Assembly (NCBI GenBank): GCA_019918135.1
Contig: WBZZ01005881.1
Location: 1-30,000 of the forward strand
DNA: 30,000 nucleotides
From: Paulinella micropora
Lineage: Eukaryota > Cercozoa > Imbricatea > Euglyphida > Paulinellidae
Reading direction: 5' to 3'
Shown here: piece by piece, positions 10,221 through 19,799 of the stretch
Layout of the letters: each line of letters opens with the position of its first letter
How positions within the stretch are numbered: the first letter of the stretch is position 1
Notes under the pieces: generated by a model
What the model saw: the letters and a program-made list of their open reading frames with translations, nothing else
The model's database searches: none
What the model was told of the DNA's origin: nothing
Translations under genes and position numbers: made by a program

Positions 10221-12127
10221 CTACCCCCTTGTCGCGAAAGGATCATATCTTTCGTTGACTTTCAATGGTTCATCATATTCGTCATCCCATCTATATATCA
10301 TACTCTTAGTTAACCTTCCCCTTACTAATATGTCACTCTCGTTAATGTGGATGGGGTGTTTGAGTATTACTAACTGTCCGTTTTGGTGGATGACTGATCC
10401 GAGGCTGTTGTGTTTGTGGTCCATCTGTCCTGTAGAGACTATGCTAAGAGGAGTAGTGTCGAGTAACATCTTCTTTTCTACTGCTCTGGGTCTTCCTTTC
10501 CCATCTATCGCTGTCAGCCTAGCTCTTCCTGACTTACTCAACTCCCTCTCTCCATTACCTGTCAGTAGCTCTACCGGGTCTATCTCATCGACATCCATCA
10601 ATCTGTCTTCTCTGCATGATATGTCTGTGCTTGCTCCACTATCCTGTACTGTCACGTCTCTCTTTTTCATCACTCTTTTTCTCACATGTATCAATACATG
10701 CTCTGTCTCTCCTTCTGTCTCTGTCTCTGTTTCTGTCTCTAGTTCTCCCTCTCCTCTACTCTCACCTTCTCCCTCTTCTGTGATTTGTGGAGGTGTAGTG
10801 ATGGGACTCTGCCTGACTGCTCTATCCAAGTACACTCCTTCTATTGCTCTTACAATGTCAGTCAAAAAGTCATCTCTCTCTAGTTCACCACTCACGACAC
10901 GCATCACTTCTCCATTCATTCCCCTCATGCACTCATTCATCAACGTTTTAGCTATTTCATTTATATCTTTGAAGGTGATGACGGGAGGGTTGATGGGTTG
11001 TGTGTTTGTTGTTTGTGTTGGTGGGAGTGCTGTGATTGGTCTAGAACTAGAGATTTGGAGTTGCTGTGAGGTGGGACCTACTTGATTGCCGAACTTGTTG
11101 GCAGAAGTGGGCCCCAGTCGTTGCTCTCCCTCATCCACTCCACTCTCTTCGCTCCCTTCTTTGCTCTGGCCGGTCCGCTGACTAGAAAATGGATTGCGTT
11201 TGCTAAAATTTTTCTCATGTGGTGGTTGCGGAATATTTTGCGAAACTTGTGGACTTGTGGAAATTTTAGTGTCACGTAAAGTTTTAAATTCCCCGAAAAC
11301 GAGTCTTTGCGAAATTTTATGAGACTTTTCCAATGCCGCAGCTTTAAGACCTCGTTCGTCTGGGTAGTAAGGAGATTTGGGGGGACGCAACACGGGACTT
11401 ACCGACAAATCCAACTCCGGGTAATCTGGGTCTTGTGTGGCGTGATATCCGCAGTACCTCGCATAAGATAATCGTTTCGCGTGATTTTCGTATACTCCCT
11501 TTTCTTTTGATTTTCAACGGAAACATTACACGGTTTTTTGCGTCTGTTTATTCCTGCACATTTCGTGTCAGGCGTGACTCCGTAAGAACTCTCAAGCCTC
11601 AAAGGAGTTTCGTTAGGGTTAGGGATGACTGGGGAACTTCGTGAGGTGGCGGACACTAACCGCACTTCTTTGCCTTCTCCCCGTAGTGAGGAGGGACCTC
11701 GTAGGGTGGCCGATACTAACCGCACTTCCCGTCCTTCTCCACTCTCACTACGTCTATTCCCTACCCTAGGTATGGTCTTTGTATCGTTCAAAAGGGCTTG
11801 GGGACTTGTAGGTTCGTGAGGAGGTGAGCTTGGTTGCTCATCCTCTTTTTCTCTTTCCTCCTCATCATCATCGCTCTTATCATAAGTGTTCCCCATATGG
11901 ATTAAAGCAACGTTTTTTGTATCAGAGTCACTTTGTTCGTTTTCGTTATTGTCGTTGTCAGTTGTTATCAAAGTGAGTGCTTTCTTTTTCCTATAAAATG
12001 GTTTCTTTTGTTCTTGTAATTGTTCTTTTGTTCGTTCTTTTCGAATTCTTGTTCTGTGGTCTTGTCTTCTGTTTGATTCCGCTTCATTTTTCCTTCTTTG
12101 CGGAACTTTTCCGAAATCACCGGGCAA
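10221..12127 (-). CDS. pol: Copia gag C-terminus and aspartic protease region
   Basis: Two overlapping frames (11399-12127, then 10221-11414) read as one protein with a shift near 11400. The first is basic to acidic and holds two close copies of a REVRLVSAT-like segment. The second has a Glu/Thr-rich run followed by VTVQDSGASTDIS, the aspartic protease active site (DSG in place of DTG), then MLLDTTPLSIVS. The protease cuts the Gag-Pol precursor inside the particle. The frame ends at 10221, shortly before the pre-integrase segment in another register. Confidence 0.85.
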
Positions 12128-13171
12128 TATCTCATAGTATGGCCTTTAGCATCACATCCGAAACACGTGACTTTGAGTGTCCAGTTTGGAGCTGTCTTTG
12201 GTCCCGGTTTATTGTCTCCCCTTTTCCCTTTGTTATCCATTAGGAGGTTGTTCTCTTGCTGCTGCTTGACATTCCGAGATTTCCTGTTGTTATGTTTGCG
12301 TATTTGAGCTTTTCTTTCACGGAATTTGTTACGTCTTTCTTTTTCTTCCCACATTTTCCACTTTCCTTAGATGCTTCGCATAATTCTGTGAAATTTGGTC
12401 TTAGTCTGGGCGGGAGATCATAGTGGTCCACCTGAAATTTATCTCCGAAAGCTGGATGGTAGCGCAGTTTCTTAAATAGCTTTCTCTTTGCTTCCTCATC
12501 GGAAAATGGCGTCCCACGTAAACTTTCAAGCTGAATTTTCTTTGCGAGAAATTCATTTAGCCAGTCTATATACCTCTCACCTGCCCTTGGCCTCGTTCTC
12601 TCAAACTCTGCCTCTAACATGTACCTACCTGCTCCCGAAATGCATCCCCACTGATCTCTTACTGCTATCAACTCTTCAATGGGTCCTTTCGTCTTCTGTG
12701 TTCGCAGAAAAATAGATACATTGTTTTTGGAAAAGGCCACAGACAGACATAACTGCAAGTTTTCATCCTTTCATAATATTTCTTCTCTTTGCGGACAGCT
12801 GTCTTTCTTCTTGCATATTGTTTTCTATTTAGTCTTTTCCTTTTCCTCTCTTCTTTCTCTTTCCACTCTCTCTTTTGTTCTGCTGTCATTTTATCCCAAT
12901 CTTCTGGTTGTTTGTGATCTTCTTTCTTTGTCTGGGGTCTTAGTCTTCCTCTCTGAGAGGCATCTGACTCTTCGTCTTCCTCACTATCACTTATGGGCGA
13001 GTCGGGCTCTTCTAAATCTTCTGCCGCCTTAGCCCTTGCTTCTTCGTAAGGAAAATCCTTTTTGGCTTTAGCTGGGTCAGCCAATGCCAGATACCATCTC
13101 TGCCACGTGGACAGATACCCCTTGCATGTACTTCTGAAACTTGCTTGACCAAGGCCAAAAGCTTTGGTCAT
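11968..13171 (-). CDS. gag: Copia Gag with zinc knuckle, frameshifted
   Basis: It starts at an ATG at 13171, 70 bp after the primer site. Three overlapping frames (12668-13171, 12240-12758, 11968-12354) must be joined. The middle piece holds a Gag capsid-like segment with RYIDWLNEFLAKK and KLFKKLRYHP. The last piece holds the zinc knuckle CFGCDAKGHTMRYC (CX2CX4HX4C), which binds element RNA. The N-terminal part has highly charged Glu/Lys/Arg runs. Gag forms the cytoplasmic virus-like particle. The shifts lie near 12,750 and 12,350, close to A/T runs. Confidence 0.88.
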
Positions 13172-13225
13172 CGCCCTCGAATATGGGCACTTGACTCAAT
13201 ACGTGCTTCGGCACGCTTGCCTCCT

Positions 13226-13241
13226 TGTCAAGGCTCATAAC
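13226..13241 (-). other. Primer binding site: internal initiator tRNA-Met (copia type)
   Basis: The plus strand reads TCAAGGCTCATAAC directly against the right LTR. GGCTCATAAC equals the 3' half of the anticodon stem-loop (CAT anticodon) of eukaryotic initiator tRNA-Met up to about position 39. Drosophila copia primes from a tRNA-iMet half-molecule cleaved at this place, so the same mechanism is likely here. Confidence 0.75.
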
Positions 13242-13528
13242 CAACGGAATCTATCTCTCAAACGCAGAGTTTAGGGAAGCTACCCCGCTAAGGGTAAAGA
13301 ATAACCGAAGAAAAGACTTTTAATAACTTTGGGTCACACAAAATGTTATGACCTTAACAGAATGGTAATACTCATTTGATTCTAGGCATTCCAGACTATG
13401 ATTCGCGAATACTATAGAAAGTGTCATTAATAACTGTCCGGCCTATGAACCTGCCTATGACTAAGACTATCCAAATTACCGGTAAATTGACTAGGTGGAG
13501 TAACGGTCATTAATAGTACATTACAACG
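13242..13528 (-). repeat. Copia 5' LTR (287 bp)
   Basis: Matches the left LTR with about five substitutions and lacks 18 bases after GAAAGTGTC. In transcription sense this is the upstream LTR, and it should carry the promoter. Confidence 0.93.
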
Positions 13529-13533
13529 AAAAG
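13529..13533. other. Target-site duplication, right (AAAAG)
   Basis: AAAAG after the right LTR, matching 6008-6012. Confidence 0.75.
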
Positions 13534-14847
13534 TGGGGGAGAGGACAATTTTACTGATGTGCTTCCATGTGTTTTATGTTTTTTCTTGAGCTGTTTTTAG
13601 TACAGGGGCATGCGGACAGGTAGGGGCAATGGTTTTCTCGAACAGGAGGACTACTCATGAGCTGTTGTTGAGCAGGGCGTGGGTTGCCTTGACGCAGAGG
13701 TTTTGGGATTTGACAGCTCACAGCTCAAGGTTAGGGAATGCGAGGTTTCATGGGATATGAGTGTTTGGCTTGGGTTTCCAGGTATGTGGATGTGGCTAGG
13801 GGACTATGAGACATGCTTTTAACCGGGAGGTGGTATGCGGTTCTCAGCTTGTTTGAGGTTGGGGCATGGGTTGATGTGATGCAGACACAGGTTGGGGACG
13901 CTCTCTCTTCTTCTTCTTCTTCGTTTTTATTGAGAGAACAATTTTTACAATCGGACTCAAGGATCGTCCACGTGAAAAGTATAGCTATTAAGTCATACCT
14001 TTATCTATTAAGTCTCTCTCTCTCTCTTTCTCATGGAACAAAGGAACATGCATGGGTAACTATTCAGGCATGTGTAATTCATGCTTGCTTTATTGTGGAT
14101 TGGTGTTTTGTGATGTTTTCGCTGGGCTTTGGGGGTTGGAAACTCGGATGTCCTGTCGACTTGGGGTTGGGGGTATGAGAACAGACTCAAAGACAAGAGG
14201 ATTTTATGCGGGAGAGGACGTATTTGGGGATACAGAGGTTTGACAAAACGAAGGAGGATACAGGAGAAGGCAAGGGGAACAAATTTTGCAAGGTTTCATA
14301 GAGGGAAGGGGTTGCAACAGGCACGGTTTGAGGGTGGACATGTCGGTCGGAGAAAGGGGGTCAGGGGGAACGATTTTTCGGAATGGGGAAGTAAGCAAGC
14401 GGGTTGCAACTCAGGGGAATGGGAATAGGGGTGGGGGACTACATAGGGAACTTGAAAGAGGCTCGAAATTCCAAATAAAGGGACGCCATCATGGCGCAAA
14501 AAGAGGTCAACAAACCAGACGGGTATAGCAGACAAAAAGCGTCAGAAACACGCCAAGTGAAAAGGGAGAACTTTTGGGGGTGTTTGCGGACTTTTTACCA
14601 GATGAGGACTATTGGCTGTTTCGGCTATATCACAAATGAGTACGGCTGAGGCGAAAGGGACACGGTGTTGGGAAGTAGAAGTGCGTAGAGGAATACAGGG
14701 GGAACTTGAAGGGGCTGAGGTTTTGGCCCGGAGAAGAGGATGCTGGGGACTTGAGGAGGGTTTAGGGAGGTAGAGAGGACTTGAACGGATCAAGAGAGGA
14801 ATGGGAGAGGGGGGTATTGTGGTATATTTGAGGCAGAGTCGAAGCCT
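13534..14847. other. Purine-rich region without recognisable gene
   Basis: The plus strand is rich in GGG and GAGG. Open frames on both strands are short, overlap each other, and have compositions (Ser/Pro or Gly/Arg runs) expected from chance translation of purine tracts. A CTTCTTCTTC run lies near 13907 and a CTCTCTCT run near 14011. I see no conserved motif. Confidence 0.55.
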
Positions 14848-14862
14848 ATAAAATAAGTCACG

Positions 14863-14876
14863 CTTTTTATTAAAGG
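14863..14876 (-). terminator. Poly(A)-type 3' element, copy 1
   Basis: The minus strand reads CCTTTAATAAAAAG, containing AATAAA, within a longer block (CCTATAAA...GGAAACC) repeated at 16701-16741. It lies downstream of minus-strand genes. Confidence 0.55.
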
Positions 14877-14934
14877 AAACCTTCTCTTTCAGTCCTGGGA
14901 CAAGAAGGGACATAGTTGGCACCAAAAATATATA

Positions 14935-15442
14935 TTACTGGCGATCTGCCAGCCACCGATCTTGTGGACTTGTGCTGGTTAGATCCCTGTTAATGACAGA
15001 TGCTTCGAGTTTGTTGTTTTTGTAGATTTCTTCGTACAGTATGTTGTTCTCTTTGGTAGAAAAGATGACTACTTCGAGTGGCTTGCCTCTTTGCCCGCTC
15101 TTTTCCCTCGCGGCGGCACACAGCCTCTTCATCTGTTCTTCCCTAGAGTCTTGCTTTGTTATGGCCGTCCCAGGACCAACTTTGTGTGGCTAGAATGGTT
15201 TATAGCTTGAGTTTGCTGCTTTGTTTTGACATCCTGACGCGAAGTAGAATTCATAAGCCTGTCGAGCTTTAGGCCAGCCACCAGTGTTTTCAACTCCCAT
15301 GGTAGGCAAACGCCTTTTTGCTCTACCTCTGCTTTCGTGTCAGTGTGTCCGTGAATGAGACTACCAATTTTTTAATTGAGATTCTTCTGGCATCGACGGC
15401 GGGCGCGATTTTCTTGCGAAGCGCAGTTTTGGCAGCCATCGC
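14935..15442 (-). pseudogene. Remnant third copy of the 15.5-17.9 kb family, plus an unknown C-terminal piece
   Basis: Around 15,285-15,355 the minus strand encodes GHTDTKAEVEQKGVCLPWEL, closely like GHKGKKTEIEQKGVCLPWEL of the copy at 16825-17866. On both sides the frame is broken. Upstream, an ATG frame starting MAAKTALRKK runs into a stop. Downstream a different frame gives a lysine-rich piece (14935-15132) containing KENNILYEEIYKNNKLEASV, which has no match in the other copies. I read this as a truncated, diverged family member next to the 3' element at 14863. Function unknown. Confidence 0.6.
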
Positions 15443-15464
15443 CTCTCTTCCCCTCTTCCTGCTG

Positions 15465-16481
15465 CTACCTCTCTGGCGGGTGCTGAGAGGATATCAATAA
15501 ATTAGAAAGATTCTCAAATTCCTTCTGCATCTGTTTGCGCAGGTCTGCAAGCTCAAACTCAAGAGCCGGAGGGAGAGCGCGGGGGTTCCGCGCAAACCTT
15601 TGGTGGCTGACCGGCAGTTTGTATACAAAGCTGCGTTCTGGCCCTGCTTCTTTCACCCAACTTAGCAACCGCCAAAGAGACCTGCCTTCCTCGCTGGATT
15701 CGACAGCAACCCGGGCGGTAGCATCAGAAGGACTGTCTTTGTAATATACAGGCACGTACGTCCCGGTAAGCACAGACCAGTAGGGGTTCCCGGCTCTGTA
15801 CAGGATTTGAAGCACGAGGTCGTCGATCCCTTCTTTTTTCAAATTCCATGGTAGGTAGACGCCTTGCTTCTCTATCTGAGCTTTCCAGGCCCTGCCTCCG
15901 TGAGTAACAAAGAGATTTCTTTTATCTTTCTCCGTTACACACATGCCACGTATTTCGTCTGCTTTTGTTTCAGTGAATACTATTAGAGGGGCTGACCGGG
16001 GGAGCCACAAGGGGACAATTCAGTCTTGAGAAAAATCTTGCAAATTTCGGTGAAATGTATAAAGAGCATCGTTGAGCTTTGCAAAGGAAAGTAGACCGGA
16101 ACTGTCAGCAGGGTACACAATCGAGGTATAGTTCAGGAAGCGAACTCTGTACGCAATTTGCAGCAGGGCGCGAGTGAAATTTTCTGCATTAAACTCTTCC
16201 TTCTTCCTGCCTCCATTGTCGTGTACAGTGCTATCGCGATGGCTGCCAACATTAACCCAACGAGCCGAGCCGGCATCATCATCTTTGCCACTGGAGACCT
16301 GAACCAGTAATGTCTCCCTTAAGTAGAGGGTTCTGCGTAGGTACAACTTTTTCTCTCCTTGCAATTTCCTCTGATTTTTTTTGTCTTCTTCCTGTTGTAC
16401 AAGTTTAGCAAATCTCGCACGGTCGATCGGCTCGAGGTTTACAAACACATTTGGCTCCGACGAGCTGTCTGGTTCGGCCAT
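15465..16481 (-). pseudogene. Unknown duplicated family, copy 1, with in-frame TGA
   Basis: About 338 codons from ATG at 16481 to TAG at 15465, in one frame, split by a single TGA at 16020-16022. The other copy has GGA (Gly) at the matching position. The N-terminal half has VSSGKDD, SARWVNVG, RALLQIAYRVRFL and YTSIVYPA. The C-terminal half has QGVYLPWNL, LQILYRAGNP and a final amphipathic helix rich in Leu/Glu/Lys. I recognise no known domain. No signal peptide or membrane segment is evident. One base change could explain the TGA; it may be a recent knockout, an error or readthrough. Confidence 0.7.
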
Positions 16482-16499
16482 GTCAAGTCTCTCTACCCC

Positions 16500-16700
16500 G
16501 CGACAGAGAGGGGGGGGGGGGGGGGCGCTTTTATTACTAATAGCGATATTACCAATAGCGATAGTACCAATAGCGACAAATAGCGACTGTATAGTCCCAA
16601 CACAAGAGGCAACGGTAGAGGGGGGGGGGGAGGGAGGGGAAGCCCCCCCCCCCCCGGGCAGAGAGCGTGCGACAGAGGCGTAGACCCCTGGCGTCGAATC
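16500..16700. promoter_or_regulatory. Intergenic/promoter region of copy 1, with G and C tracts
   Basis: Upstream of the copy-1 start. Contains a G17-type run (~16510-16526), then a block with AATAGCGACTGTATAGTCCC-like sequence and AGGCAACGGTAGAGG (~16560-16620), then G and C runs. The same block recurs upstream of copy 2 (17940-18010), so the promoter was duplicated with the gene. Confidence 0.6.
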
Positions 16701-16717
16701 CTATAAAGTAAGTTACG

Positions 16718-16735
16718 CTTTTTTTTTATTAAAGG
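16718..16735 (-). terminator. Poly(A)-type 3' element, copy 2
   Basis: The minus strand reads CCTTTAATAAAAAAAAAG, about 90 bp after the stop of copy 2. Sits in a block homologous to 14848-14890 and partly to 19690-19810. Confidence 0.6.
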
Positions 16736-16824
16736 AAACCTATTTTGCATATTTCCAAGTGATTGATTGCAGCGAATTCAAAAAGATTACAGATTTTCTC
16801 ATCTGAGATTCCTCTAGGCATGCA

Positions 16825-17866
16825 TCACTCCTCCCGTCTCTCTGGCAGGTGCTGAAGAGAAGAGGATATCAATGTAGAAAGTTTCTTAAATCCATTCTGC
16901 ATCTGTTCGCGCAGCTTTGCAAGCTCGGACGTAAGAGCCGTGACTTCTTTTTCCGACAAGGCGGTAGAGGAGGAGCGCGAGGGGCTCCACGCGAGCTTTT
17001 GGAGGCTGGCTGACAGTTTATATTCAAGGAAGCGGGGCTACGCGTCCTTGCGCCACCGCCACTAGCCTTTGCCAAAGAGACTCGCCTACCTTTTCGGATT
17101 TGACAGCAACCCCCGTGGTTACATTCCCGCTACGCATAGGCACGTACACCTGGGGGGACATCCACCAGTGGGGGTTCCCGGACCTGTACAGGATTTGAAG
17201 CAGGAGGTCGCCGATCTCTCCTTCTTCTAACTCCCATGGTAGACAGACGCCTTTCTGCTCTATCTCCGTCTTCTTGCCCTTGTGTCCGTGAATAACATAA
17301 AGCCGCCCGTTATCTCTCCTGTCTTCATCCAACATTTCTTTCATTTCAGTTGTTGTGGTAGTCCTTCGTTGTAGCCTGGCAAACCAGGGAAGCCACAAGA
17401 GGACAGTGCCGTCTCGAGAGAATTGTCGCAAATCTCGATGAAATTTCTCAAGGGCACTGTTGCGCTCTGCAAAGGAAAGTAAGCAGGAGCTGCCAGCGGG
17501 GTACACAATCGATGTATAGCCCAGAAAGCGGACTCTGTATGCAATTTGCAGCAAGACGCGAGCGAAATCTTCTCCTTCAAGCACTGTCTTGGTGCCTCCC
17601 TCGTCCTCGTTCGCACCCTCACGGCGCAGACCGCCAACATCAACCCAACGAGCCGAGCCGCCATCATCTTTGCCACTGGAGACTCCGAAAAGTTGTGCAC
17701 AGTGGTCGTAGCTGGGGTTTCTGCGTAGGTACAACTTTCTCTCCCTTTGCGATTTTTCTAGATCCTTTCCTTCTGTTGTACATGTGCATCGAATTTCGCG
17801 GGGTCGATCGGCTCGAGATTCACGAAGTTTGAACACTTTTGGCTCTGACGAGCTGTTTTCGTCCAT
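16825..17866 (-). pseudogene. Unknown duplicated family, copy 2, frameshifted near the C-terminus
   Basis: The start is taken at 17866 (MDENSSSEPK), which aligns with MAEPDSSSEPN of copy 1; a longer in-frame ATG at 17908 would translate the G-tract and TATA region. The main frame carries VSSGKDDGGSARWVDVG, ARVLLQIAYRVRFL, YTSIVYPAG, LLWLPWFARL, QKGVCLPWELEEGEI and LQILYRSGNPHWW, then stops at 17024. In another frame the coding continues with EYKLSASLQKLAWS and a terminal helix ending LPERREE (stop 16825), aligning with the copy-1 tail (YKLPVSHQRF...PPER). So one small indel near 17030-17040 breaks the gene. No known domain recognised. Confidence 0.7.
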
Positions 17867-17875
17867 GTCGAGTCT

Positions 17876-17886
17876 CTTATATAGAG
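17876..17886 (-). promoter_or_regulatory. TATA-like box before copy 2
   Basis: The minus strand reads CTCTATATAAGAG about 10 bp before the ATG at 17866. At this spacing it cannot be a normal TATA box for this start unless the leader is extremely short, which occurs for some large-DNA-virus late genes. Confidence 0.45.
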
Positions 17887-18196
17887 GGGGGGGGGTGGGC
17901 TTTATCATTATCTTTATTATTATTAGTAGTAGTACTAGTAGTAGTACCTAATAGCGACAAATGGCGACTGTATAGTCCCCAACACAAAAAGGCAACGGTA
18001 GAGGTGGGGGGGGGGGGGCGGCGGCGGGAAGGAGGGGGGGAATGTGGGGACCGAGAGAGAAGGGTGTGTGCGGAATGCACTAGTGACCAAGCCGGCGGGG
18101 AAGTCGGAAAAGAAGCAAAAGCTAGACTCGAGCCGTGCTAGCAGACCGACTAAAGCTTTTTTAATTAACATAGCTCCAGCTAGTGTCGTGGGAAAA

Positions 18197-18660
18197 TCAC
18201 AACTCGGCCTTGTGGCGTTTGGCGGCAACGCTGCGAGTTACAAACGGGGGGCATGCCCCCCTGAGCCCCCTCCCCCCCCCCCCCCTGTTCTCTCCCCCAG
18301 CCCGCGCCAGTGGGCTGGGCGGCTTAGTTGCGTAATCAGAAGCACAGTGCTCATGAACATCTGCAATCACCTGACACTGGCTTTCCGCTAGACCCTCGGC
18401 CTCGTGGTCGCTGTCAGCCCCCTGCCTGCCTCCTGGTCGCCGCCAGGCTCTGCCTCCTAGTCGTCGCTGCCAGACCCCTGCCTCCTCATGGTCGCTGCCT
18501 GACCCCTGCCTTCTCGTTGTCGCTGCTCTCCTCGCTGTCACTGTTCGTGCCAGGATTCAAGAGGCGAAGTGCTACTCGGCTGGGAATACGCACAGGTCTT
18601 GCAAAATCGTCCATGCGTTCGCGCACGCCCGCATATCTCAGCCGTTCCTTGCTCCACGTG
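18197..18660 (-). CDS. Possible acidic/Arg-rich repeat protein, broken
   Basis: Minus-strand frames give SDSEESSDNEKAGVRQRP followed, in shifted frames, by repeated HEEAGVWQRR-like units. On the plus strand, 18410-18530 shows a ~30-bp imperfect repeat of CCCCTGCCTCCT...GTCGCTGCC. Hairpin repeats lie on either side (18246-18320 and 18671-18737). Composition is biased and the frames are broken, so this may be a decayed gene or merely a translated repeat. Confidence 0.3.
18246..18320 (+). repeat. GC hairpin repeat, copy A
   Basis: Consists of GGGGGGCATGCCCCCC, a C-rich run, TGTTCTCTCCCCC, then the hairpin CAGCCCGCGCCAGTGGGCTG. Shared with copies at 18671-18737 and, inverted, at 20699-20778 and 20836-20890. 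Confidence 0.85.
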
Positions 18661-18670
18661 GTCGCTTGCG

Positions 18671-18737
18671 CCGGGGGGCATGCTGCCTCCCGAGCCCCCC
18701 CTGCTCTCCCCTCCAGCCCGCGCCAGCGGGCTGGGCG
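18671..18737 (+). repeat. GC hairpin repeat, copy B
   Basis: Order is CCGGGGGGCATGCTGCC, CGAGCCCCCC, TGCTCTCC, then the palindrome CCAGCCCGCGCCAGCGGGCT. On the minus strand it could be read as a GT...AG intron ending GGCAG before CATGC. Confidence 0.85.
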
Positions 18738-18741
18738 TTGA

Positions 18742-19038
18742 CGCACACTAACATACCAGCACGCACTACCGCCCCCAAGCCCCCGGACCCGACCACCCCC
18801 TGGCTGCGAGTGGCGGCGTTTTGTCAACCTGGTCCCAACCTCGCTCTTTGGCCAGGCGGAGCTCGCCAAGGTACGCCGCGATCGCGAAGAGTTCGTGCGG
18901 CGGGGGGCCCAGACCAATCACTACGTGGCTTACGACAGCGCTGGCAAGTCCATAACTATTATGCAGCAGCTGGCTTACCCCCGCAGGGGTCCTTCCGACC
19001 CCTGCAGAGCTGTGCGCTCCCCGCCAAGACCGTCCTGA
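18742..19038 (+). CDS. Unrecognised open frame without ATG start
   Basis: Open for 98 codons before TGA at 19036. The part from ~18808 has ordinary protein-like composition (e.g. RRFVNLVPTSLFGQAELAKV, then TNHYVAYDSAGKSI), unlike the Pro/Arg-rich frame on the opposite strand. It has no in-frame early ATG, so it is probably the 3' part of a broken gene. I do not recognise it. Confidence 0.35.
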   Translation, partial: RTLTYQHALPPPSPRTRPPPGCEWRRFVNLVPTSLFGQAELAKVRRDREEFVRRGAQTNHYVAYDSAGKSITIMQQLAYPRRGPSDPCRAVRSPPRPS

Positions 19039-19176
19039 GAGACTATGGAGCCTTGGTGCTCGGCACGGGGGAGGGGAGGGGAGGGAGAAGGTGGGAGGGG
19101 AGGGAAGGGGAGAAATAAGGGAGTGCCGCCAGGCCCCCCCCCCCCCCCGGTTCTCTTCTCTTCCGCTTTTAAGAAA

Positions 19177-19714
19177 ATGACCCCAGCCTGGCGCGCCAAG
19201 AAGACTGCTCGGTACAGGCGGGCGGCCGCGCAAGGCGACGCCCGGGCCCAGTGCTACCTAGGGCTCTGCTACTACGAGGGCACGGGCGTGGCCCAAGACT
19301 TTACCATGGCAGTGCAGTGCCAAATTGTGGGCAGCCACGCAGGGCGACGCGCCCGCTCGGACCTGCTCGCTTCCTGTTACCATAGGGGTCAGGACGTGGC
19401 GGCGGACACTGCCAAAGCCATGGAGTGGTACAGGCGGGGCGGCCGCACAGAAGCACACCGGCGCCCTGCGGATGCTGGGCATTTTGTATTATTTTGGCCA
19501 CGGTGTGGCCAAAGACCGCGCCACTGCCAGGGAGTGGTTCACGCGAGCGGCCGCGCAGGGCGACGCCAGCGCCCTGCGGTGGCTCGCCAGGAAGGGCATG
19601 GCCCAGAATCCCGACACGCAGCCCCCCGCGTCAGTCTCAGACTCTGTAACAAAATCTACCCCGCTTTCCGGTTCTGTTTGGACTAAAACTAAGCAGAACG
19701 TGTATTCTTATTAA
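19177..19714 (+). pseudogene. Sel1-repeat (TPR-like) protein, frameshifted
   Basis: Sel1 repeats are short helical-hairpin units that form superhelical scaffolds for protein binding. From ATG at 19177 the frame shows AAAQGDARAQCYLGLCYYEG with TGVAQDF, a clear Sel1 unit. After ~19325 the coding moves to other frames: DLLASCYHRGQDVAADTAKA with MEWYRRG, then MLGILYYFGHGVAKDRATA, REWFTRAAAQGDASALRWLA. That makes three to four units and at least two one-base shifts. The stop TAA at 19712 overlaps TTATTAAAGG, a likely 3' signal. The start follows a C15-type tract and AAGAAAATGA. Intact homologues occur in eukaryotes, bacteria and giant viruses, so the family does not decide origin. Confidence 0.8.
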
Positions 19715-19716
19715 AG
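19705..19716. terminator. Poly(A)-type 3' element, copy 3
   Basis: TTATTAAAGG at the Sel1 stop codon, in a block (to ~19810) resembling 16720-16830, including TTCCAAG and a GAGAT(C/T)CCTC stretch. Confidence 0.45.
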
Positions 19717-19799
19717 GAGACGTTTCTTTTTTTTGTTACTTCCAAGCAATTGCAGCAAGTTCTCCAAAAAAAAGACTACCTAATTTCCAATTGAGATCC

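Larger units (their letters stand above)
6013..13528 (-). mobile_element. Ty1/copia LTR retrotransposon, complete but frameshifted
   Basis: A 7.5-kb element transcribed on the minus strand. Two LTRs (6013-6317 and 13242-13528) are flanked by the 5-bp repeat AAAAG at 6008-6012 and 13529-13533. Internal order in transcription sense is primer site, gag with zinc knuckle, protease, integrase, reverse transcriptase, RNase H, polypurine tract; integrase before RT is diagnostic of the copia group. By eye the LTRs differ at about five positions plus one 18-bp indel, indicating a fairly recent insertion. The polyprotein is broken by several one-base frameshifts, so this copy is probably not autonomous unless they are sequencing errors. 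Confidence 0.95.

Noticed and set aside
10171..11085. 304-residue plus-strand ORF rich in Ser/Leu
   Set aside because: It is the antisense shadow of the copia protease-region frame, which has the DSGASTDIS active site.
13226..13241. A tRNA gene fragment suggested by the anticodon-arm sequence
   Set aside because: Only the anticodon arm matches and it abuts the LTR exactly, so it is the primer binding site. No full tRNA cloverleaf was recognised anywhere in the window.
14542..14925. 127-residue minus-strand Ser/Pro-rich ORF
   Set aside because: Composition follows the purine tracts of the other strand; no motif and no plausible promoter or homologue in the window.
16020..16022. Selenocysteine at the TGA
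   Set aside because: The paralogue has Gly, not Cys, at this position, and no SECIS-like structure was recognised.
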